Source: Candidatus Bipolaricaulota bacterium (lineage in GTDB: Bacteria > Bipolaricaulota > Bipolaricaulia > Bipolaricaulales > Bipolaricaulaceae). Taken from it: a stretch of DNA of 6,242 bases. Shown piece by piece: positions 1-5,354 of the stretch (position 1 is its first letter; the number at the start of each line of letters is the position of its first letter). A program made the translations under genes and the position numbers. The stretch lies in the NCBI GenBank assembly GCA_027027485.1, contig JALVLL010000048.1:9604-15845 (forward strand), in the 5' to 3' direction. A model generated the notes under the pieces. It saw only the letters and a list, made by a program, of their open reading frames with translations. It was not told the DNA's origin and did not search any database.

Positions 1-1513
1 TGAGTTGGGAGCCTATTTGGGTCGCCAAGCGGATCCTCTGGGCCTCGCCCCCGGCCAGGGTGTTGGCGGGCCGGTCCAGGGTGAGGTAATCCAGGCCCAC
101 ATCGGCCAGGAACTCAAGCCTCGCCTTGATCTCCTTCAGGATCTGGTGGGCGATCATCCGCTCCCTTTTGGTGAGCTTCTCCTCTAGATTCTCAAACCAG
201 GCCAGGGCCTCCCTCACCGTCATCCGGGTGACCTCGTGGATGTTCAGGCCGCCCACCGTCACCGCCAGGGCCTCGGGTTTGAGGCGCGTGCCGTTACACG
301 CCGGGCAAGGCAGCGCCGACATGTACTGTTCGATCTCCTCCCGTGCCTCGTCGGTCTGGGCCTCCCGGTATTCCCTTTCCAGTGAGGGGATCAGGCCCTC
401 GAAGTAGCGCCAATAAGTGCGGGTCTTGCCGTAGGTGGTGGTATAGACGAAGGGGATCTCCTCATCGGTCCCCCAGAGGAGGATGTCGAGCTTCCTTTTG
501 GGGAGCTTGCCCAGGGGGATATCCATGGGGATGTTATACTCCTGGCATACCCCCTCGATCTGGGCCCAAAGCCACCGCGAGCGGGAGTTGGCCCAGGGGA
601 TGAGCCCCCCATCGCGGATGGATTTGCGTTTGTCTATCACGAGGTCGGGGTCCACCACCATCCGCACCCCCAAGCCCCCGCACTCGGGACACGCACCGTA
701 CGGCGAGTTGAAGGAAAAGAGCCGCGGCTCGAGCTCGGCGATGGAGATCCCGCACACCGGGCAGGCGAAGTGTTCGGAGTAGAGCCGCTCCTCCCCTTGG
801 TCCACGAGCTGAACGATTACCAGGCCCTCGCCCCACTTGAGGGCGGTCTCCACCGAGTCGGCGATCCTGCCGCGTTTTCTTTCGGAGACCACGATGCGGT
901 CGATGACGATCTCGATATCGTGTTTTTTGTTCTTGTCGAGCTCGATCTCCTCGTAGAGGGTCCGCAAGCTCCCGTCCACCCGCACCCGCACGAACCCCTG
1001 TTTCTTGAGCTCCTCGAAGAGCCCGCGGTACTCGCCCTTCCTTCCTCGCACCACCGGGGCCATGATCTGGACGCGGGTCCCCTCGGGGAGGGCCATGATC
1101 TGATCCACGATCTCCTGGGCGGTCTGGCGCTCGATGGGCCGACCGCATTTGGGGCAGTGGGGTTTACCTATCCGGGCAAAAAGGAGCCTTAAGTAGTCGT
1201 AGATCTCGGTAACGGTGCCCACGGTGGAGCGGGGATTGTGGGAGCGGGCCTTCTGGTCGATGGAGATAGCGGGGGAGAGCCCCTCGATGAAGTCCACATC
1301 CGGCTTCTCCATGAGGCCCAGGAACTGCCGGGCGTAAGCGGAAAGCGACTCCACATACCGGCGCTGGCCCTCGGCGTAGATGGTATCGAAGGCGAGGGAG
1401 GACTTCCCCGACCCCGAGATCCCGGTGATCACCACGAGTTTGTTCCGGGGGATCTCGAGCTCGATGTCCTTCAGGTTATGCTCCCGGGCGCCCTTGATGA
1501 TGATCTTCTCCAT
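1..1513 (-). CDS. uvrA: UvrA, excinuclease ABC subunit A (N-terminal 504 residues, truncated by window edge)
   Basis: UvrA is the damage-recognition ATPase of nucleotide excision repair; it acts as a dimer, loads UvrB at lesions and carries two ABC ATPase modules per chain. The reading frame is open from the ATG at 1513 to the left edge, about half of the usual 940 or so residues. The start [16 protein letters not shown] matches the family N-terminus. Walker A is GISGSGKSS (residues 31-39, Lys37). The UvrA hallmark [11 protein letters not shown] begins at residue 90. Cysteine pairs lie at 120/123, 251/254, 275/278 and 403/406; the 251-278 set is the classical C4 zinc finger of the UvrB/DNA-interacting region. 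The first ABC signature is LAGGE (486-490), with Ala where LSGGE is usual. No good Shine-Dalgarno lies just before 1513. An in-frame ATG at 1546 would add 11 residues ([11 protein letters not shown]) and cannot be excluded; homology favours 1513. The gene is divergent from the CARDB gene. Confidence 0.97.
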   Translation of the reverse strand, partial: MEKIIIKGAREHNLKDIELEIPRNKLVVITGISGSGKSSLAFDTIYAEGQRRYVESLSAYARQFLGLMEKPDVDFIEGLSPAISIDQKARSHNPRSTVGTVTEIYDYLRLLFARIGKPHCPKCGRPIERQTAQEIVDQIMALPEGTRVQIMAPVVRGRKGEYRGLFEELKKQGFVRVRVDGSLRTLYEEIELDKNKKHDIEIVIDRIVVSERKRGRIADSVETALKWGEGLVIVQLVDQGEERLYSEHFACPVCGISIAELEPRLFSFNSPYGACPECGGLGVRMVVDPDLVIDKRKSIRDGGLIPWANSRSRWLWAQIEGVCQEYNIPMDIPLGKLPKRKLDILLWGTDEEIPFVYTTTYGKTRTYWRYFEGLIPSLEREYREAQTDEAREEIEQYMSALPCPACNGTRLKPEALAVTVGGLNIHEVTRMTVREALAWFENLEEKLTKRERMIAHQILKEIKARLEFLADVGLDYLTLDRPANTLAGGEAQRIRLATQIGSQL

Positions 1514-1569
1514 GGGCGAATTTGTATCGTGCTTTTCCTTTGTCATTTGGACATACCAACCCCATCAAA

Positions 1570-1598
1570 AATATACCCGCCTCCCCTCGGCCCGGCCA
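1570..1598 (-). promoter_or_regulatory. Possible uvrA promoter (weak)
   Basis: On the minus strand a TATATT hexamer (1575 to 1570) lies upstream of uvrA and would place the transcript start near 1562. The hexamer 17 bp upstream, TGGCCG (1598 to 1593), matches the -35 consensus at only three positions, so the call rests on the -10. I see no convincing LexA/SOS operator in the gap. Confidence 0.3.
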
Positions 1599-1618
1599 GG
1601 GAGGAGCACCAAGTTGGT

Positions 1619-1647
1619 TTGGTTTCGGGTGGGTCATCACTTATACT
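1619..1647 (+). promoter_or_regulatory. Sigma70-type promoter for the CARDB gene
   Basis: TTGGTT (1619-1624) and TATACT (1642-1647) are separated by 17 bp, the optimal spacing for the housekeeping sigma factor, and point to a start near 1654, giving a leader of about 60 nt. A short inverted repeat, ACCAA-G-TTGGT (1608-1618), abuts the -35 and could be a regulator site, but its arms are only 5 bp. Confidence 0.5.
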
Positions 1648-1657
1648 CGATCCGGTT

Positions 1658-1683
1658 CGAGGAAAGGCGTGCGGTTTTCCTCG
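1658..1683 (+). repeat. Inverted repeat / leader hairpin upstream of the CARDB gene
   Basis: CGAGGAAA (1658-1665) and TTTCCTCG (1676-1683) are perfect 8-bp inverted arms around a 10-nt spacer. As RNA, a G-U pair (1666/1675) extends the stem inward, and GG/CC (1654-1655 with 1686-1687) extends it outward across a 2x2 internal loop. It begins almost at the predicted transcript start and ends about 14 nt before the Shine-Dalgarno. It has no U-tract, so it is not an intrinsic terminator. It could be an operator or a 5' stabilising stem. Confidence 0.5.
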
Positions 1684-1712
1684 TTCCCAATTTGGAAATG
1701 TGGAGGTGCGCT

Positions 1713-2219
1713 ATGATCCGTTTTCTGATGGCAGTTTTAACCCTCGTCCTTCCGTTTTCCGTCCTGGGCGCGGCCCAAGCCCTGCCCCCTAAACCGGTCC
1801 CGGGCCCGATCCCCCTTTCCCTCCCGGATCTTGTGGTCAAGGAAGTGGTGATATTCCGTGGATCCGGCGAGTTCCCCGCCTACACCTTCAGGATCACGAT
1901 CGCTAACATAGGGAAAGCGGACGCTGGCCCGTCCCAGACCGGGTTGATCGCCTATACCCTCTTTAACGTCACGAAGCCCATGGAGCTCTATCTCCTCGGC
2001 CAGGTGGACACGCCCGCGATCCCCGCGGGAGCGGAGGTCACGGTGGTCTTCACCACCCCGGGTACCTTGAGGTCCAAGGAATACATCTGTGTGATCGCCG
2101 ATTTCCCCACCAAAGCCAACCCGTTGGGAGCGGTCTTGGAAATCGGGGAGACGAACAACGCCCTAACGATCCCGTTGGACACAAGCAAAGGGACCTTCCC
2201 ACGTTCCTATAAGGGCTGA
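1713..2219 (+). CDS. Small secreted protein with a single CARDB domain
   Basis: This 168-residue protein starts at ATG 1713, chosen because GGAGGT (1702-1707) sits 5 nt upstream and because a signal peptide begins exactly there. The peptide has a positive N-terminus (MIRF), a hydrophobic core to about residue 18 and an AQA-like cleavage site near residue 23. A proline-rich linker (25-38) follows. Residues 39-155 look like one CARDB (cell adhesion related domain found in bacteria) Ig-like beta-sandwich: [10 protein letters not shown] at its start, the central N-x-G of [10 protein letters not shown] (62-72), [11 protein letters not shown] (103-113) and the terminal [10 protein letters not shown] (146-155), matching the family's typical E-x-NN ending. 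There is no anchor, repeat or catalytic domain, so it is probably a soluble periplasmic or extracellular binding or structural module. The family assignment is by pattern recognition and the ligand is unknown. It has its own promoter and leader hairpin. Confidence 0.85.
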   Translation: MIRFLMAVLTLVLPFSVLGAAQALPPKPVPGPIPLSLPDLVVKEVVIFRGSGEFPAYTFRITIANIGKADAGPSQTGLIAYTLFNVTKPMELYLLGQVDTPAIPAGAEVTVVFTTPGTLRSKEYICVIADFPTKANPLGAVLEIGETNNALTIPLDTSKGTFPRSYKG

Positions 2220-2238
2220 GCGGACTTTCCCTCGGCAA

Positions 2239-2266
2239 GCCTCCTCGGAAAGGGGAGGCCCGTTTT
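2239..2266 (+). terminator. Probable weak intrinsic terminator of the CARDB gene
   Basis: GCCTCC (2239-2244) and GGAGGC (2254-2259) form a 6-bp GC-rich stem with a 9-nt loop, followed by CCG and a short TTTT run (2263-2266). It lies 20 bp after the CARDB stop in a convergent gap. The T-run is short and starts 4 nt from the stem, so efficiency is doubtful. It overlaps the last base of the opposing gene and gives no U-tract on the other strand. Confidence 0.45.
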
Positions 2267-2553
2267 CATTCGGACCTCGTCTGCCCCGTGAGTATCTCGC
2301 GTAGGAGGACCCAGTAGCGGCGGCCGGGCCCCCGGTGGAAGTAGAGGTCGAAGATCCGCCCGTCGCTGGTGCGCACCCGGTAGTGGTCGCGGTGGCGCCG
2401 CCTCCACCAGGTCCGTTTGAGATCGATGGACCTCCGCGCCGAGATCACTTCCTCCACCTCGAAGGCCTCGCCTCGCCACACAAATCTCACCGGCACGCCG
2501 AACTCCGCGACTTCCACCCGGATCTCCTCGTCGATGAACCTTTCCCTCTCCAT
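2266..2553 (-). CDS. Small DUF6504-like protein of unknown function
   Basis: This basic, cytoplasmic-looking protein has 95 residues, with no signal peptide or membrane segment. Its pattern resembles the small DUF6504 family: an N-terminal RFIDEEIRVEV (5-15), then FVWRGEAFEVEEV (24-36), a tryptophan pair with basic residues (WWRRR, 49-53), HYRVRTSDGRIFDLYF (57-72) and a final YWVLLREI (80-87). The WWR, RVxTxDG and LY positions drive the assignment, made from memory of the family. No biochemical role is established for such proteins that I can name. The ATG at 2553 is preceded immediately by GAAGGGGG, too close for a normal Shine-Dalgarno (about 0-3 nt), while a TAAAAT hexamer lies 11 nt upstream. 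The start fits the family N-terminus, so a near-leaderless transcript is possible. It is convergent with the CARDB gene and divergent from the cold-shock gene. Confidence 0.75.
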   Translation of the reverse strand: MERERFIDEEIRVEVAEFGVPVRFVWRGEAFEVEEVISARRSIDLKRTWWRRRHRDHYRVRTSDGRIFDLYFHRGPGRRYWVLLREILTGQTRSE

Positions 2554-2564
2554 CCCCCTTCGGG

Positions 2565-2570
2565 ATTTTA
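2565..2570 (-). promoter_or_regulatory. Possible -10 element very close to the DUF6504-like start
   Basis: TAAAAT on the minus strand (2570 to 2565) ends 11 nt before the ATG at 2553, so a transcript from it would carry only a few leader bases. No recognisable -35 stands 16-18 bp upstream. The call is tentative. Confidence 0.3.
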
Positions 2571-2638
2571 GCCCCGCCTGGGGTGGGAACGAGGCGAGGC
2601 CGCTTGGGAAGCGGAAAACATTCGGGCGAAAATCTAGC

Positions 2639-2667
2639 TTGACAACGGGACCAGTAGGCTATAGAGT
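2639..2667 (+). promoter_or_regulatory. Strong sigma70-type promoter of the cold-shock gene
   Basis: A perfect TTGACA -35 (2639-2644) is followed by TAGAGT (2662-2667) at 17-bp spacing, or by TATAGA (2660-2665) at 15 bp. Transcription would start near 2673-2675 and give a leader of about 105 nt before the cold-shock ATG. Long structured leaders are characteristic of cold-shock genes such as E. coli cspA. Confidence 0.65.
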
Positions 2668-2679
2668 GGAGGTCGTGCA

Positions 2680-2774
2680 GGACCTAGTAGTGCCACAGTG
2701 GCCGTTGGGGTGTTCCCCAACGCGGTAGGGCACGAAGGTGGGTCCGGAAGTTCAAGAAGGAAAGGAGGGGAACA
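2680..2774 (+). promoter_or_regulatory. Structured 5' leader of the cold-shock gene, possible RNA thermosensor
   Basis: Three nested stems can be drawn by hand. P1 pairs 2680-2686 with 2739-2745 (7 bp, one G-U). P2 pairs 2690-2694 with 2729-2733 (5 bp). P3 is a perfect 8-bp hairpin, 2703-2710 with 2715-2722, with loop TGTT (2711-2714). An alternative helix is possible: TGTTCCCC (2711-2718, the P3 loop plus half of its 3' arm) is fully complementary to GGGGAACA (2767-2774), which covers the 3' end of the Shine-Dalgarno tract and the bases after it. P3 and this helix cannot coexist, so the leader could switch between an open and a masked ribosome-binding site. No U-tract follows P3, so transcription attenuation is unlikely. 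The pairings are visible in the sequence; the regulatory role is inferred by analogy with cspA-type leaders. Confidence 0.5.
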
Positions 2775-2779
2775 GTCCA

Positions 2780-2980
2780 ATGGCCACCGGCAAAGTCAAG
2801 TGGTTCGATCAGGCCAAGGGTTACGGGTTCATCGAGCAGGAGAACGGACCGGATGTCTTCGTCCATTTCTCCGCTATCCAGATGTCCGGCTTCAAGACCC
2901 TGCGTGAGGGCCAGGTGGTGGAGTTCGAGATCGAGGAAACTCCCAAAGGCCCGCAGGCCAAGAACGTCATCCCCCGCTGA
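2780..2980 (+). CDS. csp: Cold-shock protein, CspA family
   Basis: This 66-residue single-domain protein has the usual length for bacterial Csp proteins, small OB-fold single-stranded nucleic acid binders that act as RNA chaperones in the cytoplasm. It opens with [13 protein letters not shown]1 is KGYGFI (13-18) and RNP2 is VFVHF (26-30). The nucleic-acid-facing aromatics are in place: Trp8, Phe9, Tyr15, Phe17, Phe27, His29, Phe30 and Phe38. The tail is [10 protein letters not shown]. The ATG at 2780 was chosen because the family begins there; the Shine-Dalgarno AAAGGAGG (2761-2768) is 11 nt away, somewhat long, with the extra bases being those complementary to the leader hairpin. It has its own strong promoter and ends in a strong terminator, so it is a monocistronic unit. 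Many Csp paralogues are constitutive or growth-phase controlled, so cold induction is not proven by sequence. Confidence 0.97.
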   Translation: MATGKVKWFDQAKGYGFIEQENGPDVFVHFSAIQMSGFKTLREGQVVEFEIEETPKGPQAKNVIPR

Positions 2981-3003
2981 AGCGGAAAAACGTTGCTACG
3001 GAA

Positions 3004-3040
3004 CGAGGGGGCCTGCGATAGCAGGCCCCCTCGTTTTTTT
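3004..3040 (+). terminator. Strong intrinsic terminator after the cold-shock gene
   Basis: A perfect 13-bp GC-rich stem (3004-3016 with 3021-3033) has a GATA tetraloop (3017-3020) and is followed directly by seven T (3034-3040). It begins 23 nt after the csp stop. It lies between convergent genes: the ribokinase stop is at 3047-3049. Read on the other strand the same hairpin is followed only by TTCCG, so it should terminate ribokinase transcripts less well. Confidence 0.95.
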
Positions 3041-3046
3041 CTTGCT

Positions 3047-3961
3047 TCAAGCCCTTGAGGCGAGCAAAGCCTCCACCTCGTCCCGTCGGGGGAGCGAGGG
3101 CTGTGCCCCGAGCACGGTGGTGGCCAGCGCCCCGGCGGCACAGGCGAATTTCACCGCGTCCTCGATGGGTTTCCCTTCGGCCAGGGCCACGGCCAGCGCC
3201 CCGTTGAAGGCATCGCCGGCAGCGGTGGTGTCCACCGGTTCCACCTCGAAAGCCGGGATGTGAAGTGCGTCCCTCCCGGGGGAGACGATCATCGCCCCCT
3301 TCTCCCCCAGGGTCACCACCACGTGCTTCGGCCCCAGTTCCAGAAGCCTCCGGGCCTCCTCCTCGACGCTTTTCGCATGGGGCCCACCCAGGAGCCCGAA
3401 GAGCTCGATCTCGTTCGGGGTCAGGATGTCCACGAGCTCGAGGACCTCCCGATCCAAAGGCGTCGCCGGAGCGGGGTTGAGCACGGTGAGGAGCCCCTCC
3501 GCCTTCGCCATCCTGAGCGCGGCCTCCACCGTCTCCAATGGGATCTCGAGCTGCACCAGGAGCACGGCCGCTCCCTCGAAGGCCCTCCTCGAGCGCTCGA
3601 TGTCCCTTGGGGTGAGGCGGCCGTTGGCCCCGGGTACGACCACGATCCGGTTCTCGCCGCCTTCCTCCACGATGATCAGGGCGACCCCGGATGGGGCATC
3701 GCGATCGAAGGATATGAGCGAGGTATCGATCCCCTCCTCCCGGTAAAGGCCGAGGTTGTTCCTGCCGAAATCGTCGTCCCCAAGTTTCGCGACGAACGTC
3801 ACCTCGCCCCCGAGCCTCGCTGCGGCCACAGCCTGGTTCGCCCCTTTCCCGCCGGGAGCGATGAGGAAGTCCTTCCCCACCACCGTCTCCCCGGCGTCCG
3901 GGGCCACCTCGGTCCTCACCACAAGGTCGGTATTGGCGCTCCCTACCACCACGATCTTCAT
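3047..3961 (-). CDS. rbsK: Ribokinase (PfkB family)
   Basis: Ribokinase phosphorylates D-ribose to ribose 5-phosphate with ATP, feeding the pentose phosphate and nucleotide pathways. The 304-residue protein has the usual length. Visible family features are the N-terminal VVVGSANTDLVV (4-15) with substrate-contacting Asn10/Asp12, PGGKGANQAVAAARLG (36-51), QLEIPLE (137-143) with Glu139, NPAPA (162-166), TPNEIE (181-186), TLGEKG (217-222), the anion hole and catalytic base DTTAAGD (244-250, Asp250), and GAQPSLP (285-291) near the monovalent-cation site. The GGKGANQA, TPNE and GAQPS blocks favour true ribokinase over a generic PfkB sugar kinase. I chose ATG 3961 because GGGAG lies 5 nt upstream and the family starts at MKIVVVGS; a GTG at 3973 would add only MGVA. 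No ribose transporter, RbsD or RbsR gene is adjacent, so it stands alone and is divergent from glnA. Confidence 0.94.
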   Translation of the reverse strand: MKIVVVGSANTDLVVRTEVAPDAGETVVGKDFLIAPGGKGANQAVAAARLGGEVTFVAKLGDDDFGRNNLGLYREEGIDTSLISFDRDAPSGVALIIVEEGGENRIVVVPGANGRLTPRDIERSRRAFEGAAVLLVQLEIPLETVEAALRMAKAEGLLTVLNPAPATPLDREVLELVDILTPNEIELFGLLGGPHAKSVEEEARRLLELGPKHVVVTLGEKGAMIVSPGRDALHIPAFEVEPVDTTAAGDAFNGALAVALAEGKPIEDAVKFACAAGALATTVLGAQPSLPRRDEVEALLASRA

Positions 3962-3971
3962 GGCGACTCCC

Positions 3972-3999
3972 ACTATAATCCCCGGAGTGACTTCTGCAA
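3972..3999. promoter_or_regulatory. Divergent promoter region between ribokinase and glnA, with overlapping -10 hexamers
   Basis: The sequence ACTATAAT (3972-3979) reads TATAAT on the plus strand (3974-3979), a perfect -10 for glnA that gives a leader of about 40 nt; its -35 region is not recognisable. On the minus strand the same bases read TATAGT (3977 to 3972), with TTGCAG (3999 to 3994) 16 bp upstream, pointing at ribokinase. That start would leave only a few leader bases before the ATG at 3961. The plus-strand -10 is the better supported of the two. I see no glutamine riboswitch or clear GlnR-type palindrome in the 65-bp gap. Confidence 0.4.
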
Positions 4000-4026
4000 A
4001 AAGCCAGGGGGAGGAGGGGGATCTGT

Positions 4027-5343
4027 ATGCTCGATGCGGAGAGGGTGATAGAGGAAGTCGCGCGGCGGGGGATAAAGTTCGTCCAGCTCTGGTTCACCGA
4101 CCTCCTGGGGAACCTGAAGAGCGTGGAGATCACTGCCGGGGAGCTCGAGGGGGCCCTGGAGGAGGGCGTGGGGTTCGACGGCTCCTCGATCCACGGCTTC
4201 GCCAGGATCGACGAGTCGGACATGATCGCCAAGCCCGATCCCGCTACCTTCGCGGTCCTTCCCTCTGAAGGGACCGTGGCCCGGCTCATCTGCGACGTGT
4301 ACGAGCCCGACGGATCCCCTTACGAGGGCGACCCCCGCTGGTGCCTAAAGCGGGCCCTGGAGCGAGCGAGGGACATGGGCTTCGTGATGTACGTGGGCCC
4401 AGAGATCGAGTACTTCTATTTCCGTCCCGGATCCTCCCCTGAGCCCATGGACAAGGGAGGCTACTTCGACCTCGTCCCCCTGGACGAGGGAGCGGACCTC
4501 CGGCGGGAGACGGTGATCGCGCTCCAGTCCATGGGGATCCCGGTGGAGGCGGCCCACCACGAGGTGGCCCCGGGGCAACAGGAGATAGACCTCCGGTTCG
4601 CCGATGCCCTCACCATGGCCGACTCCATCATGACCACGAAGCTCCTCGTCAAAGAGGTGGCCCGGAAGCACGGGGTGCACGCCACCTTCATGCCCAAGCC
4701 CCTCTACGGCGAGAACGGCTCCGGCATGCACACCCACCAGTCCCTATTCACTTTGGACGGCAAGAACGCCTTCTTCGACTCCGATGACCCCCTCTACCTC
4801 TCCAAGGTAGCCAGGGGGTACATCGCGGGCCTGATGGAGCACGCCCGGGAGATCATCGGGGTCTGTGCCCAATGGGTGAACTCCTACAAACGCCTGGTCC
4901 CCGGCTACGAGGCCCCGGTCTACATCACTTGGGCCAAGCGCAACCGCTCCAACATGATCCGGGTCCCCATGTACAAGCCCGGGAACGAGGCCGCCACCAG
5001 GATCGAATTCCGTGCCCCGGACCCAGCCTGTAATCCGTATCTAGCCTTCGCGGTGATGCTCCACGCGGGCCTCGAGGGGATCGAGAAGGGATATGAGCTT
5101 CCCGAGCCGGCCGAGTACGACGTCTTCGCCCTCAGCGAAAGGGAGAGGCGGGCCCGGAGGATCCGGGAGCTCCCCGGCTCCCTGAACGAGGCCATCGCCG
5201 AGATGGAGAAAAGCGAGCTCGTACGCAAGGCCCTGAGCGACCACATCTTCGGGAAGTTCATCGAGAACAAACGGATCGAGTGGGACCTCTACCGCGCCCG
5301 GGTCCACCGCTACGAGCTCGAACGGTATCTCCCGGTCCTGTGA
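4027..5343 (+). CDS. glnA: Glutamine synthetase, class I-alpha type
   Basis: Glutamine synthetase makes glutamine from glutamate, ammonia and ATP and is the main entry point of ammonium into metabolism; class I enzymes are cytoplasmic dodecamers. The protein has 438 residues, the length of the short I-alpha group rather than the 470 or so of I-beta. Visible blocks are GFDGSSIHGF (49-58, Asp51 loop), GPEIEYF (124-130, metal-binding Glu), HHEVAPGQQEIDLR (177-190), NGSGMHTHQS (230-239, metal-binding His), KRLVPGYEAP (288-297, flexible-loop Glu), KRNRSNMIRVP (304-314) and RIEFRAPDPACNPYLA (325-340). Where I-beta enzymes have the adenylylated tyrosine (NLYDLPP), this one has KGYELPEPAEYD (354-365) in the I-alpha context, and Arg60 matches the arginine linked to glutamine feedback in Bacillus, so feedback inhibition rather than adenylylation is likely. 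AGGAGG (4012-4017) lies 9 nt before the ATG. It leads an operon with the GNAT gene. Confidence 0.97.
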   Translation: MLDAERVIEEVARRGIKFVQLWFTDLLGNLKSVEITAGELEGALEEGVGFDGSSIHGFARIDESDMIAKPDPATFAVLPSEGTVARLICDVYEPDGSPYEGDPRWCLKRALERARDMGFVMYVGPEIEYFYFRPGSSPEPMDKGGYFDLVPLDEGADLRRETVIALQSMGIPVEAAHHEVAPGQQEIDLRFADALTMADSIMTTKLLVKEVARKHGVHATFMPKPLYGENGSGMHTHQSLFTLDGKNAFFDSDDPLYLSKVARGYIAGLMEHAREIIGVCAQWVNSYKRLVPGYEAPVYITWAKRNRSNMIRVPMYKPGNEAATRIEFRAPDPACNPYLAFAVMLHAGLEGIEKGYELPEPAEYDVFALSERERRARRIRELPGSLNEAIAEMEKSELVRKALSDHIFGKFIENKRIEWDLYRARVHRYELERYLPVL

Positions 5344-5354
5344 GGTGGAACTGG

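Noticed and set aside
534..1148. Minus-strand open frame of 204 codons inside uvrA
   Set aside because: The uvrA frame reads through continuously with zinc fingers and conserved blocks; this is an out-of-frame shadow with low-complexity Arg/Gly composition.
1380..1712. Upstream in-frame extension of the CARDB gene to 1380
   Set aside because: It would be antisense to uvrA and would bury the signal peptide and the well-placed Shine-Dalgarno at 1702-1707.
1514..1712. LexA/SOS box controlling uvrA
   Set aside because: Neither the E. coli CTGT-N8-ACAG type nor the Gram-positive CGAAC-N4-GTTCG type is present in the gap.
770..1792. Two plus-strand open frames opposite uvrA (770-1192 and 1238-1792)
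   Set aside because: Both are antisense to continuous UvrA coding sequence and have no recognisable domain; the second also runs through the divergent promoter region.
2600..2614. Hairpin CCGCTT-GGG-AAGCGG upstream of the csp promoter, followed by AAAA
   Set aside because: The stem is only 6 bp with a 3-nt loop and no U-tract on either strand. It does not end a gene on the plus strand and lies upstream of the minus-strand gene, so no role is supported.
2335..2728. Plus-strand open frames opposite the DUF6504-like gene
   Set aside because: Composition and lack of motifs indicate antisense shadows; the minus-strand frame has a recognisable domain pattern.
2608..2989. Direct repeat GAAGCGGAAAA flanking the cold-shock gene (2608-2618 and 2979-2989)
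   Set aside because: Several 11-bp matches are expected by chance in a window this size, and the second copy overlaps the csp stop codon.
3959..3973. GTG at 3973 as ribokinase start
   Set aside because: It adds only four non-conserved residues; ATG 3961 has GGGAG at good spacing and matches the family N-terminus.
2967..4289. Long minus-strand open frame (440 codons) spanning ribokinase and the 5' part of glnA
   Set aside because: It lies in a different frame from ribokinase, overlaps two well-recognised genes, is dominated by Arg/Gly/Pro runs typical of antisense GC-rich DNA, and matches no family.
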